The position numbers and the translations under genes are program-made. From NCBI GenBank assembly GCA_018136815.1, contig CM030937.1, positions 3,213,820 to 3,277,819 on the forward strand: 64,000 nt of DNA, read 5' to 3'. This stretch comes from Isochrysis galbana (Eukaryota; Haptophyta; Isochrysidales; Isochrysidaceae). The notes under the pieces were generated by a model, which worked only from the letters and a program-made list of their open reading frames with translations, was not told the origin of the DNA and made no database searches. Below are positions 49,152-59,775 of the stretch, piece by piece (the stretch's first letter is position 1; each line of letters begins with the position of its first letter).

Positions 49152-49640
49152 TCTCTACACAGTTGTGAAATCGCCTCCCATAAGGGTGTCTTGTTCTCTT
49201 CCCACGGGGCTCGTCCTTAATGCTTCTATTTGGCTGGCTCTTAGGTTGGGCATGGCGCTCAGATATATAGATATTAGTTCCAATTCTTTAGATTCCATTA
49301 CGCATCTAACTCGTAGGCATCTGCCTTCGACCAGCGTTTCCGCGTGCGTGCGCATGTCAACTTTTTCCCTGTGCGTACCCCCTGAGGCCCACAACTACGT
49401 ATACTAGCCGTATAGGAGATGTTTCTTTACGCAGCACGTGTGATGACTTGCAATCACATTGTGCACGCCGTGCATGGGCACGGCGCGATGTGCATCCGGC
49501 CCCCCCGCGGGGGCGCCGTGCGTGCGCATAGCAACTTCCAGGAAGGTGCACGCCGTGCGTTCACTCTTTCCGCGGGGAAACTCTGGGCGCGGAGGACGGG
49601 CGGGAACTCTGGGGGTACCCCCTTGGGACCGTTGGATTAT
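49152..49640. other. Intergenic with GC-rich hairpin motif
   Basis: The dispersed motif of 41.9-43.1 kb recurs inverted at 49500-49535 (CCCCCCGCGGGGGCGCCGTGCGTGCGCA) with a degraded copy at 49346-49385. No gene seen. Confidence 0.45.
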
Positions 49641-49869
49641 TACAGTATATGACTAGAACATTAACGTAAACAGCTGGTCTGGCCTTTTGGTCTCTCTCTC
49701 CCCTCCCCCCCCCGGTCCCCTCCCCTCTCCCCCTCCCCCTTTGCACGCCCGACTTCAGCAGTGGCGCACAAACGCCGCCGATGAACGGGGAGGGCGGAAT
49801 GCGCATAGCGGACGCCGATCGAGACGCCTGCACGAGCGGTGGCATGGATGCATCTGCTGCTGCAGGTGT

Positions 49870-50165
49870 GCCAACGCCTCCGGATGGATCGTCGAAAACG
49901 GCCACGCAGCGCGCCCGGCATCGGTTCGAAGTTGGGCTCTCTGGGCCTCCCTCGGCGACGGCTCAACGTTCAATGGGCTCGGCGGGTGGGTGATTTCGAC
50001 GATGGTTCGGCGCGCGGCCTGCCCGACTGGAGTGACCATCCGAATGGGATATGCGTATTTGGTATCTGGTGGGGTCCCCCATCCGGATGGATCGTCGAAA
50101 ACGGCCACGCAGCGCGCCCGGCGGCTCCGTTGCCGTCGAGGGCTTCGGTCCCTCAGCACTACGGT
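49870..50165 (+). repeat. 38-bp direct repeat with R3 end
   Basis: CGGATGGATCGTCGAAAACG plus the next 18 bp occurs exactly at 49881-49918 and 50084-50121. The first copy continues into the segment shared with 23336. The second continues into the R3 block GGCTCCGTTGCCGTCGAGGG. Confidence 0.8.
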
Positions 50166-50293
50166 TAAACAAGCACAGACAAGAAAACTCTGACAGGCCC
50201 TCCCTCGACGTCGTCATTCTCGCCCCCCCCCCCCCCGCGCGCGCGCCCCCTTTCCTACCACCGCCCCCCGCAGGCGTTCTTCTTCCCCACTCT

Positions 50294-51828
50294 CTCTCGG
50301 CTTTGACGGAACCTTCGCGCACGAAGCCCGCGTGATACACAAAAAAGAATTTCTTGACTCATGGGATGAAGTCGTAAACTACGCGACACGGCTGTTGGAG
50401 CGAGCGAAAGAGCGCCCCCCCAAAAACACTAAAAGAGAAGAGTCGCACGTCGGCGACACCCAGCCTCAAGAGTTAGGTGATATGACACTATCCAGTGAAG
50501 TTAGAGTCACAGAGGATGACAGATACATCAGTAAATTTAACAATATCTGGATACACACCGACACCGACTACCTAGGAGAGGCAGCCGGCACCGGGAAAAT
50601 AGCGGAAGCCGGAGACATCCAATACTACCATCCACCAGCGAAATGGGAAGACGGGTACAAAGGCCCGAGATTCATGGAATACCCGTTGGCGGACGAGTAC
50701 GCCATACGGAAAGGAAGGGTCGCTCTAGACGCGATCACCGTCTCCGACATCGCCAGGGAAGCGACTAAAACGACCCGAAAAAACGTCTCGCAAGCGGCGA
50801 GGTCCGCATGGGAGAATAGACTAAACATCATGAAAGATGAATGGATACATATAGCTAGACTATATGCAATGCCGCTGCTAAAACACACGGACAAACACCT
50901 ACACTTTAAGCATATTACTCACAGGAGGATCGGCACTAGGAACAGATTCCCAAATAGCCTAACGACTAAATGCAGACTATGCCGCGACCACAGAGAGGGA
51001 TCGTGTCATCTAGCATGGTGCCCCGAGACTAAAAAGATATTCGAAACCATAGACGCCCTGGCAAAGCACACGCCTCCTCCTAAGAGATCGAGTGCGCAAA
51101 AAATCAAAGACAGACTCTTCGCATACCCCGGCATGACCACCCCCGACAGCCTCAAAGCGCTCTATATAATAGCATGGAAATACATAATAAAAGACTTCTA
51201 TAGAGTTGACTTCGAGGCGTACAACTACCACTATATACCAGTCCTTGAAGCCACTCTAATAAGGTTTGCCACCTTAGTTCGAGGCAAGACCTCACCAGAC
51301 CCCCACAACTCCATGCGCACATATAAGGCCGCCCAGGGCAGAAAACCGAAGATCAAAAAAACGATAGAACTCAGCACCCCTATATTTGTCGAAGACGAGA
51401 AAGGCAGGCTACACCTCAGCGAGGAATTCGGCCTCGTAGCGAAAGCTCTCGGCTTAGCCGAGAGACTCGCATGAAGCGACGCGTCACCCCGCTCCGACCG
51501 ACAGCTCGGATGGACGACCGTCCATGACCACGGACACGCTGAGCGAACGCTCGTACGCATTAATACGAAGACGCCCGGCAACAACTACTGTATAGACAGG
51601 TCACCCATCAAAACAGGAGGAAGGAGAGAACCTACCGATGGGGACAGGTGCACCCCGCCTAGCTCGAAACCCCCGCACGACCCGGGCCCCTAAGTAGAGC
51701 ACGAGGGGAGTTGCCGCAAGGCAGGGAGTGGGGGAGTGGGTAGAAAAAGGGCGAGGCTTCGTGAGCGTCTTCCAGTGCCACGAGCGAGGCGAGAATATTA
51801 AAAGGTTTTTTTTTCTCGGCTTTGACGG
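50294..51828 (+). mobile_element. 5'-truncated LINE with open ORF2 C-terminus and target duplication
   Basis: Flanked by TCTCGGCTTTGACGG at 50294-50308 and 51814-51828. The open frame (about 50332-51474, 380 residues) is the ORF2 C-terminal region: FLDSWDEVVNYATRLLE, a helical domain, a zinc-knuckle-like CRLCRDHREGSCHLAWC as found after the reverse transcriptase of many non-LTR elements, then YIIAWKYIIKDFYRVDF and GLAERLA. The reverse transcriptase itself is absent through 5' truncation. The 3' UTR ends GAGAATATTAAAAGGTTTTT. Insertion lies about 120 bp upstream of the 51935 gene. Frame is undamaged, so probably young. Confidence 0.85.
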
Positions 51829-51934
51829 CGAGAGAGAGGGGCAAGGGGCAGTTCATTCTTGTACTCTACCGAAATGGGCGCCGCGCCCCGACGACTACAT
51901 CCAACTATCTGGTACCTCATTAGAGAAAGTCATC

Positions 51935-52522
51935 ATGCCGTCCTCCGGCCGTCCGCTTGGCCTCGCCCTCCTCCCCCTCGCGCTGCTGGCGGGCGAGGCG
52001 GGCGCCGTGCGGCCGAGCAACATCGGCCGAGCCGCACTGCTCCAGCCCACCACATCCAGCTGCATTGGCCAGCACGCCCGCGACGTCACGCGCAGGGCGG
52101 CAATCCTCGCAGCAAGCGTGCCTGTCATCGCCGCCAGCGCAATGCTTCTCTGGCCGGACGACGCAGGCGCATCTTACGCGATGCAGATGGCGGCCTCGAC
52201 AAACGTCCCACTCGAGAAGCGCCAGGCCACACCCAAGGAGATGGAGCGCGCCGTCTACGAAGAAATCGAGGTGAGCCCATCACCAGAAGCAGCGCGTGCG
52301 GATGCTGGCCTCGAATCCATAGATCGAGGATCTCCCTGCACGCAGGCTTCGATAGAGCAGAAACGTGCGGGACGACCAGATGAAGGCACGCTCGGCTACG
52401 TTGGTGGCGAATACACGAAACGCTCGGCGCATAAGCGGCTCGAGTATGACGAATCCCATCGAGACGGCGACTACCTGAACGAGCGTGACAAAGTTCTCAG
52501 TGCGATGCTTGACTCGATGTAA
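51935..52522 (+). CDS. Plastid lumen-type protein, unknown
   Basis: Exons 51935-52270 and 52346-52522 (intron 75 bp, GAAATCGAG|GTGAGC, ACGCAG|GCTTCG) give 170 residues. The intron is divisible by three and free of stops, so retention would insert 25 residues. The leader is tripartite: signal peptide (LGLALLPLALLAGEAGA), Arg/Ser-rich transit part, then a twin-arginine-like thylakoid signal (RRAAILAASVPVIAAS) ending near DDAGAS. Mature part of about 80 residues, hydrophilic, with DEGTLGYVGGEYTKRSAHKR. Thylakoid lumen location is inferred from the leader; function unknown. A LINE inserted in its 5' flank. Confidence 0.75.
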   Translation: MPSSGRPLGLALLPLALLAGEAGAVRPSNIGRAALLQPTTSSCIGQHARDVTRRAAILAASVPVIAASAMLLWPDDAGASYAMQMAASTNVPLEKRQATPKEMERAVYEEIEVSPSPEAARADAGLESIDRGSPCTQASIEQKRAGRPDEGTLGYVGGEYTKRSAHKRLEYDESHRDGDYLNERDKVLSAMLDSM

Positions 52523-53074
52523 AGCATTGGGCGCGAGTTCGTCCACCGTGATGAGCGGCCGACCTAGGTTCAATGTAATCAATATCCATCTTCTCTGGTT
52601 GGGCTTTAGTTGTCGCGAGGGGTGGCAAGGCACTACAAGGAAAACTTTGAATATCGTTCGAAGTGCTCTCTGCTTTTAGCTAGCTGTCCTATGTGCCACC
52701 TCGTTTGTAACCTTGCCTGCGTGTGACATTGCCACGAAACCGCTTGGATAAATGCAATGAAGGATATCCCCCCGCGCTTGTCTGTGCTGTCGTATGTTCT
52801 GAGATTCGCACATCCATGATGCGCGCAAGCCTTGTTCGTGAGATGCCATCGATAGTCCATGTGTCACCCTCTTATCCACCATCGACCCCTCCCCCTCCCT
52901 CGCCACCGCCACCTTATCTTCCACCTTCGATCCCTCTCTCACCACCTGTTCCCCCGTCAGTTCCTCCTTTGCCTCCACCACCTTACCGCCACCCTTTGTC
53001 AATCCATCGTCACCACTACCCACCATCCTCGATCCCTCCATCTTCACCGCCATCCCCGATTCCTCCCTCGCCAA
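52523..53074. other. Intergenic, C/T-rich tract
   Basis: 52865-53070 is a CCACCxTC-type low-complexity tract. No gene seen. Confidence 0.4.
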
Positions 53075-53165
53075 GGTCACGTTCCGTCGAATATGGGACA
53101 GACTCAAGTTAGGCCATCAAATGTACACAGTCCGTTAATAATAATCATGTTCATAGAAATAAGAA
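53075..53165 (+). repeat. Dispersed repeat R4
   Basis: AAGGTCACGTTCCGTCGAAT, CAGACTCAAGTTAGGCCATC and AGTCCGTTAATAATAATCAT parallel 27091-27175 almost base for base. Confidence 0.7.
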
Positions 53166-53189
53166 TCATATAATATATAATATTCAAGT

Positions 53190-53240
53190 ATCAGTAAACT
53201 GATAGGGTCATGGAGCGAGCGCCGCCTCCCTCCCCCGCTG
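53190..53240 (+). mobile_element. LINE leader and ORF1 start fragment
   Basis: Hairpin TATCAG-TAAA-CTGATA, then GGGTC and ATGGAGCGAGCGCCGCC, as at 62302-62340. The LINE sequence ends after about ten codons where ankyrin-type sequence begins. Confidence 0.6.
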
Positions 53241-53697
53241 CCGCGGCCTCAACGCCTCAACTCCCTCAATGCTCAATACATCAATGCAACCAATGTTGCT
53301 CATATTCATCAAGGCGCTGGTTCCGTCCTTGTCCCTAGCTTTCACGAGGGCGCCGGTGCGGAGTAGCTCTCGGACGTTCTCTAGCCTTCGTGCCTGACAT
53401 GCATACCTGAGCGCCGTCCTTCCGTTTGCATCGCCGTTCTCTGGGTCGGCCCCGGCGTCGAGTAGCGCGCTGACGAGGGCGAGATAGTCTGTCGTGGAGG
53501 CCTTAATAAGCGGTGTCGTCGAGTCGTGAGTCGTGGAATATGACCGAGGGGTTGAGGGCGCGGAGCAACTTGCTAACAGCTTGCAAGTCTCCCTTCTCAC
53601 TTCTCACACGGGAAATAGAGCGGGTGTTTGTCTTTGGCGTTGCGCATCGAGTCGGAGAACTCCTTGTGGCTGAGACGGAGGGCGCGTTCCATATCAC
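53240..53697 (-). pseudogene. Ankyrin-repeat protein fragment
   Basis: Minus-strand frames read EKGDLQAVSKLLRA and then TTPLIKASTTDYLALVSALLDAGADPENGDANGRTALRYACQA, typical ankyrin repeats, ending in a diverged third repeat. The reading frame changes once near 53515-53530. The 3' end runs into LINE sequence. Likely a captured or truncated host fragment. Confidence 0.65.
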
Positions 53698-54184
53698 TAG
53701 CTAGGCATAACGGATCACACGCCACCTTCTACGCTATCGCGGCAATAGTCGTGATGCCAAAGCGAGCCTGTGGAGAGATCGAGGGATGAAGCGAGAAGCG
53801 AGCAAAGGGAGAGAGGTTGGCTGGGGGCGAGGGAGAAGAGGTAGAGGGGCGACAGAGAGGTAGGAAGACGGGAAGGTAGTGAGATGGGGAAGGTGGGAGG
53901 GACAGTGCGCGCGGCTTTGGAGACGGTGAAAGATTGGAGGATAAAGGGAAGAAAGGGAGGAGGGAGGTCGGAAGGCGGTGGGGACATAACACATAGACAG
54001 AGGCAGAGGCAGAGGCAGAAGGAGGGAGGGGGCGAGGCACGAGAGAGAGAGAGAGAGCTTGCCGTATGTCTGCGTGCCGTGGCTGATAATGATATAACTG
54101 AGCATTAGTACCACTACTCTCACTAGCCCCCTTCCTCCTGCGCCTACCGGGCTGGCGGCGTCTTTGGTCCCGACTTCTCCTGTT
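53698..54184. other. Purine-rich intergenic
   Basis: 53800-54065 is GA-rich with a GAGGCA repeat; long frames are low-complexity. No gene seen. Confidence 0.35.
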
Positions 54185-55175
54185 AATAGGTGCGAGACTT
54201 ACCAATTTTTCGGTGAGCGGAGCTCTCGCTCGCGCCCACCCCTTTCTCCGCGCTCTCTCTCCCCTCTCCTGCGGCACGCGCAATGGCGCGCCTGCGGCAG
54301 GCCTCCAGCTGCCCTCTGGCGACCCCTGGAGGCTCCGGGAGACCAGCTCAGGGGGCAGAGGAGGCTGGGGCTGGGCCCTGGCCTCCCCTGCCTCTCCCAC
54401 GCTGGCGCTCCTGAGCCCCAGTGGCCTCCACGCTGCACCTGTCTGCCTGTCGACCACGGGGGAAGGTGGGGTTGGAGCGATGGGCTGGCCGCGAGGGGCC
54501 AGGACGAGCGAACCAGGCGTGTCTGCCAGTGGGAGAGTGGGTCAGGAGGGCGCAGTGGGCTCCTGGCAAGCCACCAGGCATGCCAGGAGGATGGGTGGTT
54601 CCTCCCCCACGGCAGAGGAAGAGTGGAGAGAAGGGGGGGCTCGTGCCCCCCCATGGGCGAACAAAGTATAAACTTAGTTGAGGACAACTAAGTTTATACT
54701 TGGTTGACCCATGGGGGGGCACGAGCCCCCCCCTCTCTCCACTCCTCCCCTGCCATGGGGGAGGAACCACCCATCCTCCTGGCATGCCTGATGGCTTGCC
54801 AGGAGGCCACTGCCCTACTGACCCACTCCCTTCCCCACAGGCTCGCCCCATTCGCCCATCCTGGCCCCTCGTGACCAGCCCATTGCTCCAACCCCCCCTC
54901 CCCCCCTGGTCGACAGGCAGACAGGTGCAGACTGGGGGCCCCAGAGGCTCGGGAGCGCCAGCGAGGGAGAGGCAGGGGAGGCCAGGGCCCAGCCCCAGCC
55001 TCCTCTGCCCCCTGAGCTGGCCTCCAGGAGCCTCCAGGGGCCGCCAGAGGGCAGCTGGAGGCCTGCCGCAGGCGCGCCATCGCGCGTGCCGCAGGAGAGG
55101 GGAGAGAGAGCGCGGAAAAGGGGGTGGGCGCGAGCGAGAGCTCCGCCCACCGGAAAATAGGTAAGTCTCGCGCCT
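54185..55175. mobile_element. Head-to-head inverted pair of R1s elements
   Basis: 54185-54680 is an R1s copy in reverse and 54686-55172 one in forward orientation, sharing the leader hairpins at the centre (AACTTAGTTGAGGACAACTAAG). The outer ends read TGCGAGACTTACCAATTTTTC and GAAAATAGGTAAGTCTCGCG, matching the end of the copy at 33050. Arms differ at many sites, so two insertions or an old inversion rather than a fresh duplication. The whole could fold into a ~480-bp hairpin. Confidence 0.8.
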
Positions 55176-55204
55176 GTTTACAGGATAAGACGAGACAGAG
55201 TGGG

Positions 55205-55448
55205 CCGCCCACTCGGAGACACAGGAGGAAGGGGGGGAAAGATCACCGGGGGGTGGCGCGGGCCACCGGACCATATCTAAGCCCTCCACCCCAATCCCCC
55301 TAGTAGTGTACGGGGGGAGCCGCCTGATGGCGGGGGGAGAAGGGCCGGGGAATGGGGGTGTAGAGAGTATGCTACGTGCTACTTGTAGTGGGTAGTGGTT
55401 CCATTCGCAGCGAGTGCGGTAAGAATATTAAAATGTTTTAAACTTAGT
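55205..55448 (+). mobile_element. LINE 3' UTR and tail
   Basis: GACACAGGAGGAAGGGGGGG, CCCCTAGTAGTGTACGGGGG, then GCAGCGAGTGCGGTAAGAAT and ATTAAAATGTTTT: same order as other tails. No ORF2 codons recognised. Confidence 0.65.
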
Positions 55449-56283
55449 TGAGGAACTCCGGGGGAAGGTGAAGAGTTTGAAGGAAGGGAAGGAAGGGCGG
55501 TGTCGGATAGAAGGTAGAGGGTGCCAGTCTCAGTCTGCAGCAATAGGTGTTAGCCCTGAGCATCTTCCGAGGGTTTTTTTTAAAGCACGCTCATGCTAGG
55601 ACAAAGTACCCAAACACAGCCGGGTGCAAACCAAGAGATGTGAAAGACGTTTCTAGTGAGCGCAGGCGATTCAGGCCACAGCTAGCGCTAGCTTAAAAAG
55701 GTGTGGAACTAACGCTTTGCCAATTCTCAACCGCCGAATGAAACCATCACACCTAAACGCTCCGTAGTGAAGATACCACGCGGTGCATGTGTGTGCTCGC
55801 TACTCAGCACTTCGACAACCTCTGAGAAAACTAAGGCACGAGAGCAGGAAAAGCTTGTCGGGCATGAAACCGCATTGGGCGGTTCTCGCCCAATGCGTGA
55901 TGTTGGCGTGGTTGCGCATCATATGTGGTAGCGGTTTGATTGTGTACACAGCGGCAGAAAGACGAGGCCGCGCCATGCTCACGAACGCCAAATCGAGGGG
56001 GCCAAAACCGGATGAGCCCAAATACAAAATGAGGAGTAGGCCAGGCCATTTCACTCGCTGCCCCTTTGCAAGTGAAGATGTGTTGCCCAATGCTAGCCAG
56101 GTCGTTTTGCCAGGCTTGGACTCCTACTAACTGCGTCGTGAGAGCCCGGATAAGAGGCATGTTCGGCGAGGAGTGAGATTGAATGCGCACCTCGACAATG
56201 TGCACCCATTTCGGGCACGAAAGAAGAGCCCTGAATGAAGGTCGAAACACAGTCATTGGTTGGATCGCTGTCGCAAGCAAAAA
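55449..56283. other. Intergenic, no gene seen
   Basis: Includes presumed 3' UTR of the LON gene. Open frames on both strands overlap and lack motifs. Confidence 0.3.
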
Positions 56284-58456
56284 TCATACTGGCCTGATGG
56301 GCCTCCACCGGCGGCCACCATCGTCAAAATAAAGCGAACAATCCTCGACGGAGCCATCGGAATCGAACTGCAAAGCATGCACCTAATGCGTGCGGAAATG
56401 CGGGAGATTCCTCAAGCTCAGGACGTGAATTGGGACGGCCGCCGTGACTCGGCATGGCCACTCGGCGTGTGGGGAGAGATCTGCAGTTGGAAGCGATGAT
56501 TAGCATGTGGGAGCGCACCAACTTGCCCTTGAGAGGCCTCAGTTTGCCGACGACAGTTGCTGCGCACCAACCCCACTCTTCATTCCACCAGTACTCGAGA
56601 CGTGTGCCCTCGGGGACCTCACTGAATTGCGCCTCGGCCCCAGGCCGTGCGACAGCAGAATCTAGGTCGGCGTCGGGCGCATCACCCACCGGGATGTCGA
56701 TCGGCGAGAAGTTGCCGCCGAGGACAGCGCTTGCGGCAGGATCGGCGGCGGCCGCGCCAACACCACCACCGCGCCACGCGGCAGCCTCGTCAAGCGCAGC
56801 GAGTGTGTCCATCTGCAGGACAACGACAGTCAGTCTCACTCAGATCTTGTGGATACGTTCTGGACCGCATCGCCCATTGTCAATCGGCAAAGCATGGTGG
56901 GACCATGAAAAGCCAGCACCACACCGTCCTCAGCTTCGTTCCAAGCCCAACCTTCCGCTCAGTTCCACGCACCTCTCCTAAGGCCTCTCTCAGCTTGGTT
57001 AGTAGCAGCGTGAACCTCTTGGCTCCTGAGGTGGTGCGGATAGCCTCGACAGCATCATCGTGGTCGAGATCGACGATCGAGCATAAAGCAAGAGAGAAAT
57101 GCTCCCATCTGAGAGTAACGGGCAAAGGTTTTTACGTCCTAGTCAGCCTTGCAAGGGGACGATGGAAGTAGCTACGAATGGAAAGATCACACAGTCTCAA
57201 TCACGTAAGACTCCCCGAGGTGTCTCGGACCTGGCGGTGAGCGACTCGTACTCATCGCCATCGACTCGTTGACGATGGGCTTGCAACAAGTTTGCAGGAG
57301 TGGCAAGCATCTCAGCAGCTAGTGCAGCTCCAACTTCATCACCAAAAGACTCTATGGAGGCGGAGAGGTCGCAAAGGCGTTCCAACGCTGCCGTCACCTG
57401 ATGGCAATGGAACCAAATTGTCGGATGCCCGCACCTCGAGCTCCGCACTCCTATTGTGTCACCGCATGGACGACCTGTCACCAGGAGGACCCCCCCTCAT
57501 GCAGATTTGGTCTGGACTCACCTCTGCCTCGAGCTTCTCTGTCTGCCGGTGCTGTGCTTCATCAGCAGGTGGCTCATCTGAAAACGGACTGACGATGGCA
57601 GTGGCGAAGGGAAAGGAGGAGATGATCTCCTCAACGCGCATGCGAAACGCGCCGACGACTCGTGCTGACGTCGGAGGCTCCGTTGCACCGCTTTCCTCGA
57701 GTATCAACGGGTCATCTGGTGGTGGTGCTTCAAGCTCCATGATGCGCACAGCAACCCCAATGGCACCCTGACGAGAAGGCGGCGTCAGTGACGTCAGGAG
57801 GACGAAAGGACGGCCGGTGTGCGCGTCCAGTACTCTCATAGTGTCCCTATTCCCTCTCGATGGCTTTCGGAGTGAGAGCAGGCGAAGAATGCTCCTGCGT
57901 CAAGTTCGGAGCTCCTCGGAGGTGACCGCAGATTCGGTCCATCGCCTCATGCGACCGTTCTCGTCGGGGTTGAGCTCACCTGCTTCGCGAGCCCGCGCGG
58001 GATGAGAGAAAGGGCGCTGCTCTCATCGACGCTCGCTGAATCGTCATCGAGCGCAATGCAGTGGCCGAAGAGCTTCTGCTCTGACTCGTCGGCCGCCTAC
58101 GAGTGTGCAAGCGGCGCAGAGCCGGTGACACCCGACACGTTCCGAGTGAGGGTCTGGATGGCGGCGCGTTGTGCAGGGATCAGGCTGCGGACCGTCATCA
58201 ACCGCCGGTACATCGGCCGGTCGAACGTGAAGCGTAGCACGGGTGGCGAGTGGGATGTGGGTGTGTCCGGTGCGAGCGGCGGTGGTGGGAAAGGGAAAGG
58301 GAGCTCGTCAGAGAGCGGGTCGAAGAGCGGCATCTCGAGGCGGCGGGCTGTAGCAAGTGGCGACATGACACGACCCGCGTACCCCCTGCGCGTCCGCGAC
58401 GGGTGCGTCCCCGCCCCCAAGCCGAGGACGAGCAGGGAGAGGCCTGCCGCCCCCAT
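56284..58456 (-). CDS. LON-domain protein with Tudor-like C-terminus
   Basis: Proposed exons: 58456-58139, 58096-57980, 57863-57522, 57397-57231, 57108-56973, 56812-56519, 56382-56284; 490 residues. The leader (MGAAGLSLLVLGLGAGTHPS) suggests plastid targeting. A LON substrate-binding (Lon N-terminal) fold is indicated by LEMPLFDPLSDELPFP, LRFTFDRPMYRRLM, KLFGHCIALD, QGAIGVAVRIMELE and ARVVGAFRMRVEEI, then helices (VTAALERLCDLSASIESFG; GAKRFTLLLTKLREALG). The last 60 residues resemble a Tudor/agenet-like barrel: LEYWWNEEWGWCAATVVGKL, FDSDGSVEDCSLYFDDGG. No ATPase or protease part, so not Lon itself. Intron 1 is only 42 bp and needed to avoid a stop. The last acceptor could instead be at 56368, and the 57863 acceptor is weaker than the others. 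Confidence 0.7.
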
Positions 58457-58560
58457 GCCGAGCCGCGAGCTCTTCCTCCCTCACGAGGGGAGAGAGAAGA
58501 TTTGTAGACTGGAGAAAAGTACTCCTTCTACCGCGCGGAAGCCAGAAGGAAAAAAGAATG

Positions 58561-58574
58561 CTAGAGTACTCTAG
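58561..58574. promoter_or_regulatory. Palindromic CTAGAGTACTCTAG motif
   Basis: A perfect 14-bp palindrome 105-118 bp upstream of the LON-gene start. Half-site CTAGAGTA matches motifs upstream of four other genes. Confidence 0.45.
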
Positions 58575-59404
58575 AAAGTCCACCCCCGGAACGACAAGTA
58601 CGCCGGAGAAAAAAGTTCTCGCGTCCCCACTTCGTTTTTTGTTAGAAGTTAAAAACTCATGCGGGCCCCTGCTTACCATATTCCATATTCCTCAACGACC
58701 GCAAAAATTGTTCGTCGTCCGTCGCCCGACATCGTACATCGTGAGGCGGCTTGGTGCGGCTGCGTGCGGCTGCATAGCGCATAGCCTTATAGTATATAGT
58801 ATATAGTGGAACTACGACCTTCCAATCATGACCATGTTCCTTTGTGTAAAGGTACTCTTCTGGCCAATCATAAGTTCTGTACTTGTACTCGCTGCCACAA
58901 GAAACGCCTTTTCAATGAATTCGAAGTTGTAAGTTGTTAGCGAGTATCTCAAGATGAGGAAAGACTTTATGGGGTTTCGGGTAAAAGTTGTGACGATACC
59001 CAAAGTCCAAAGTGATGCTTTATTTATACATTACTTTCTGTCTAGAAATAGCGTAAATAACATCACAATGACAAACATAATAATGACTCCTTTCTTTATT
59101 ATCGGCGATCAACCCGCGCAGTCGACCCCCTCGTCCCGTGGCAAGAACCGAATTCTCTACGACGCCGTCACGCCGTCTGCGCCAATTGTACCCATAGAAA
59201 CGTTTGCATATAGGGACACATTTTTGGGGGTGGTGATACGGTGAATGAGGCAAAGTTGGTATATATACCAAAATAGACAAGAGGTGTAAAATAATAGGAA
59301 TGGGTGAGGTGGTAAAAAATGGGGGAATTCAAGTTGCACCCACTAAAGCGCTGCGAAGCCGGCAAGACCTGCTGCGTGCTCATCTCAAGGATGATGATGG
59401 CAAC
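58575..59404. other. AT-richer intergenic block
   Basis: Lower GC than elsewhere. TTGGTATATATACCAA at 59254-59269 is a perfect palindrome. No gene recognised on either strand. Confidence 0.35.
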
Positions 59405-59775
59405 TATCTTGAAACGATAGGGTCATGGAGCGCGCCCCGCTCCCCTCCCCTCCCCACGCCGATGCCGCCGAGGATGACGACTTGCTCATGGACACGCCGC
59501 TGTCTCCAAAGCGCCGCGCTCAACCAGGCGCCAGCCCGCGAAGCATGCGAACAGCACAACATGGCAGCCATGGCTGGCTGCCATGCAGGCCAACACACCA
59601 ACTCTCACCAACCACAGCCACCCACAGCACGAGCCACACAACTCCACTAGGGCTCGGCGACTTCAGACGTCAATCAACGTTGCTCAGACGGGCGCCACGG
59701 TTGGCAGGATTCGGATTCTGCGCGCGGCCTGCTCGATTGACGTCACTGTCCGGGTGGCCTGACCGACAGGCCCCC
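59405..59775 (+). mobile_element. LINE leader and ORF1 N-terminal fragment
   Basis: CTATC-TTGAAAC-GATAG hairpin, GGGTC, then ATG at 59425 (MERAPLPSPPHADAAEDDDLLMDTPLSPKRR..., compare MDEGLSDTPLSPKRPR at 62323). The ORF1 N-terminal acidic/basic region is kept to about 100 codons, then lost. Confidence 0.75.

Noticed and set aside
53729-55289. Several 240-310-codon frames around the R1s pair
   Set aside because: They are translations of the non-coding R1s element and GA-rich tract; they repeat wherever R1s occurs.
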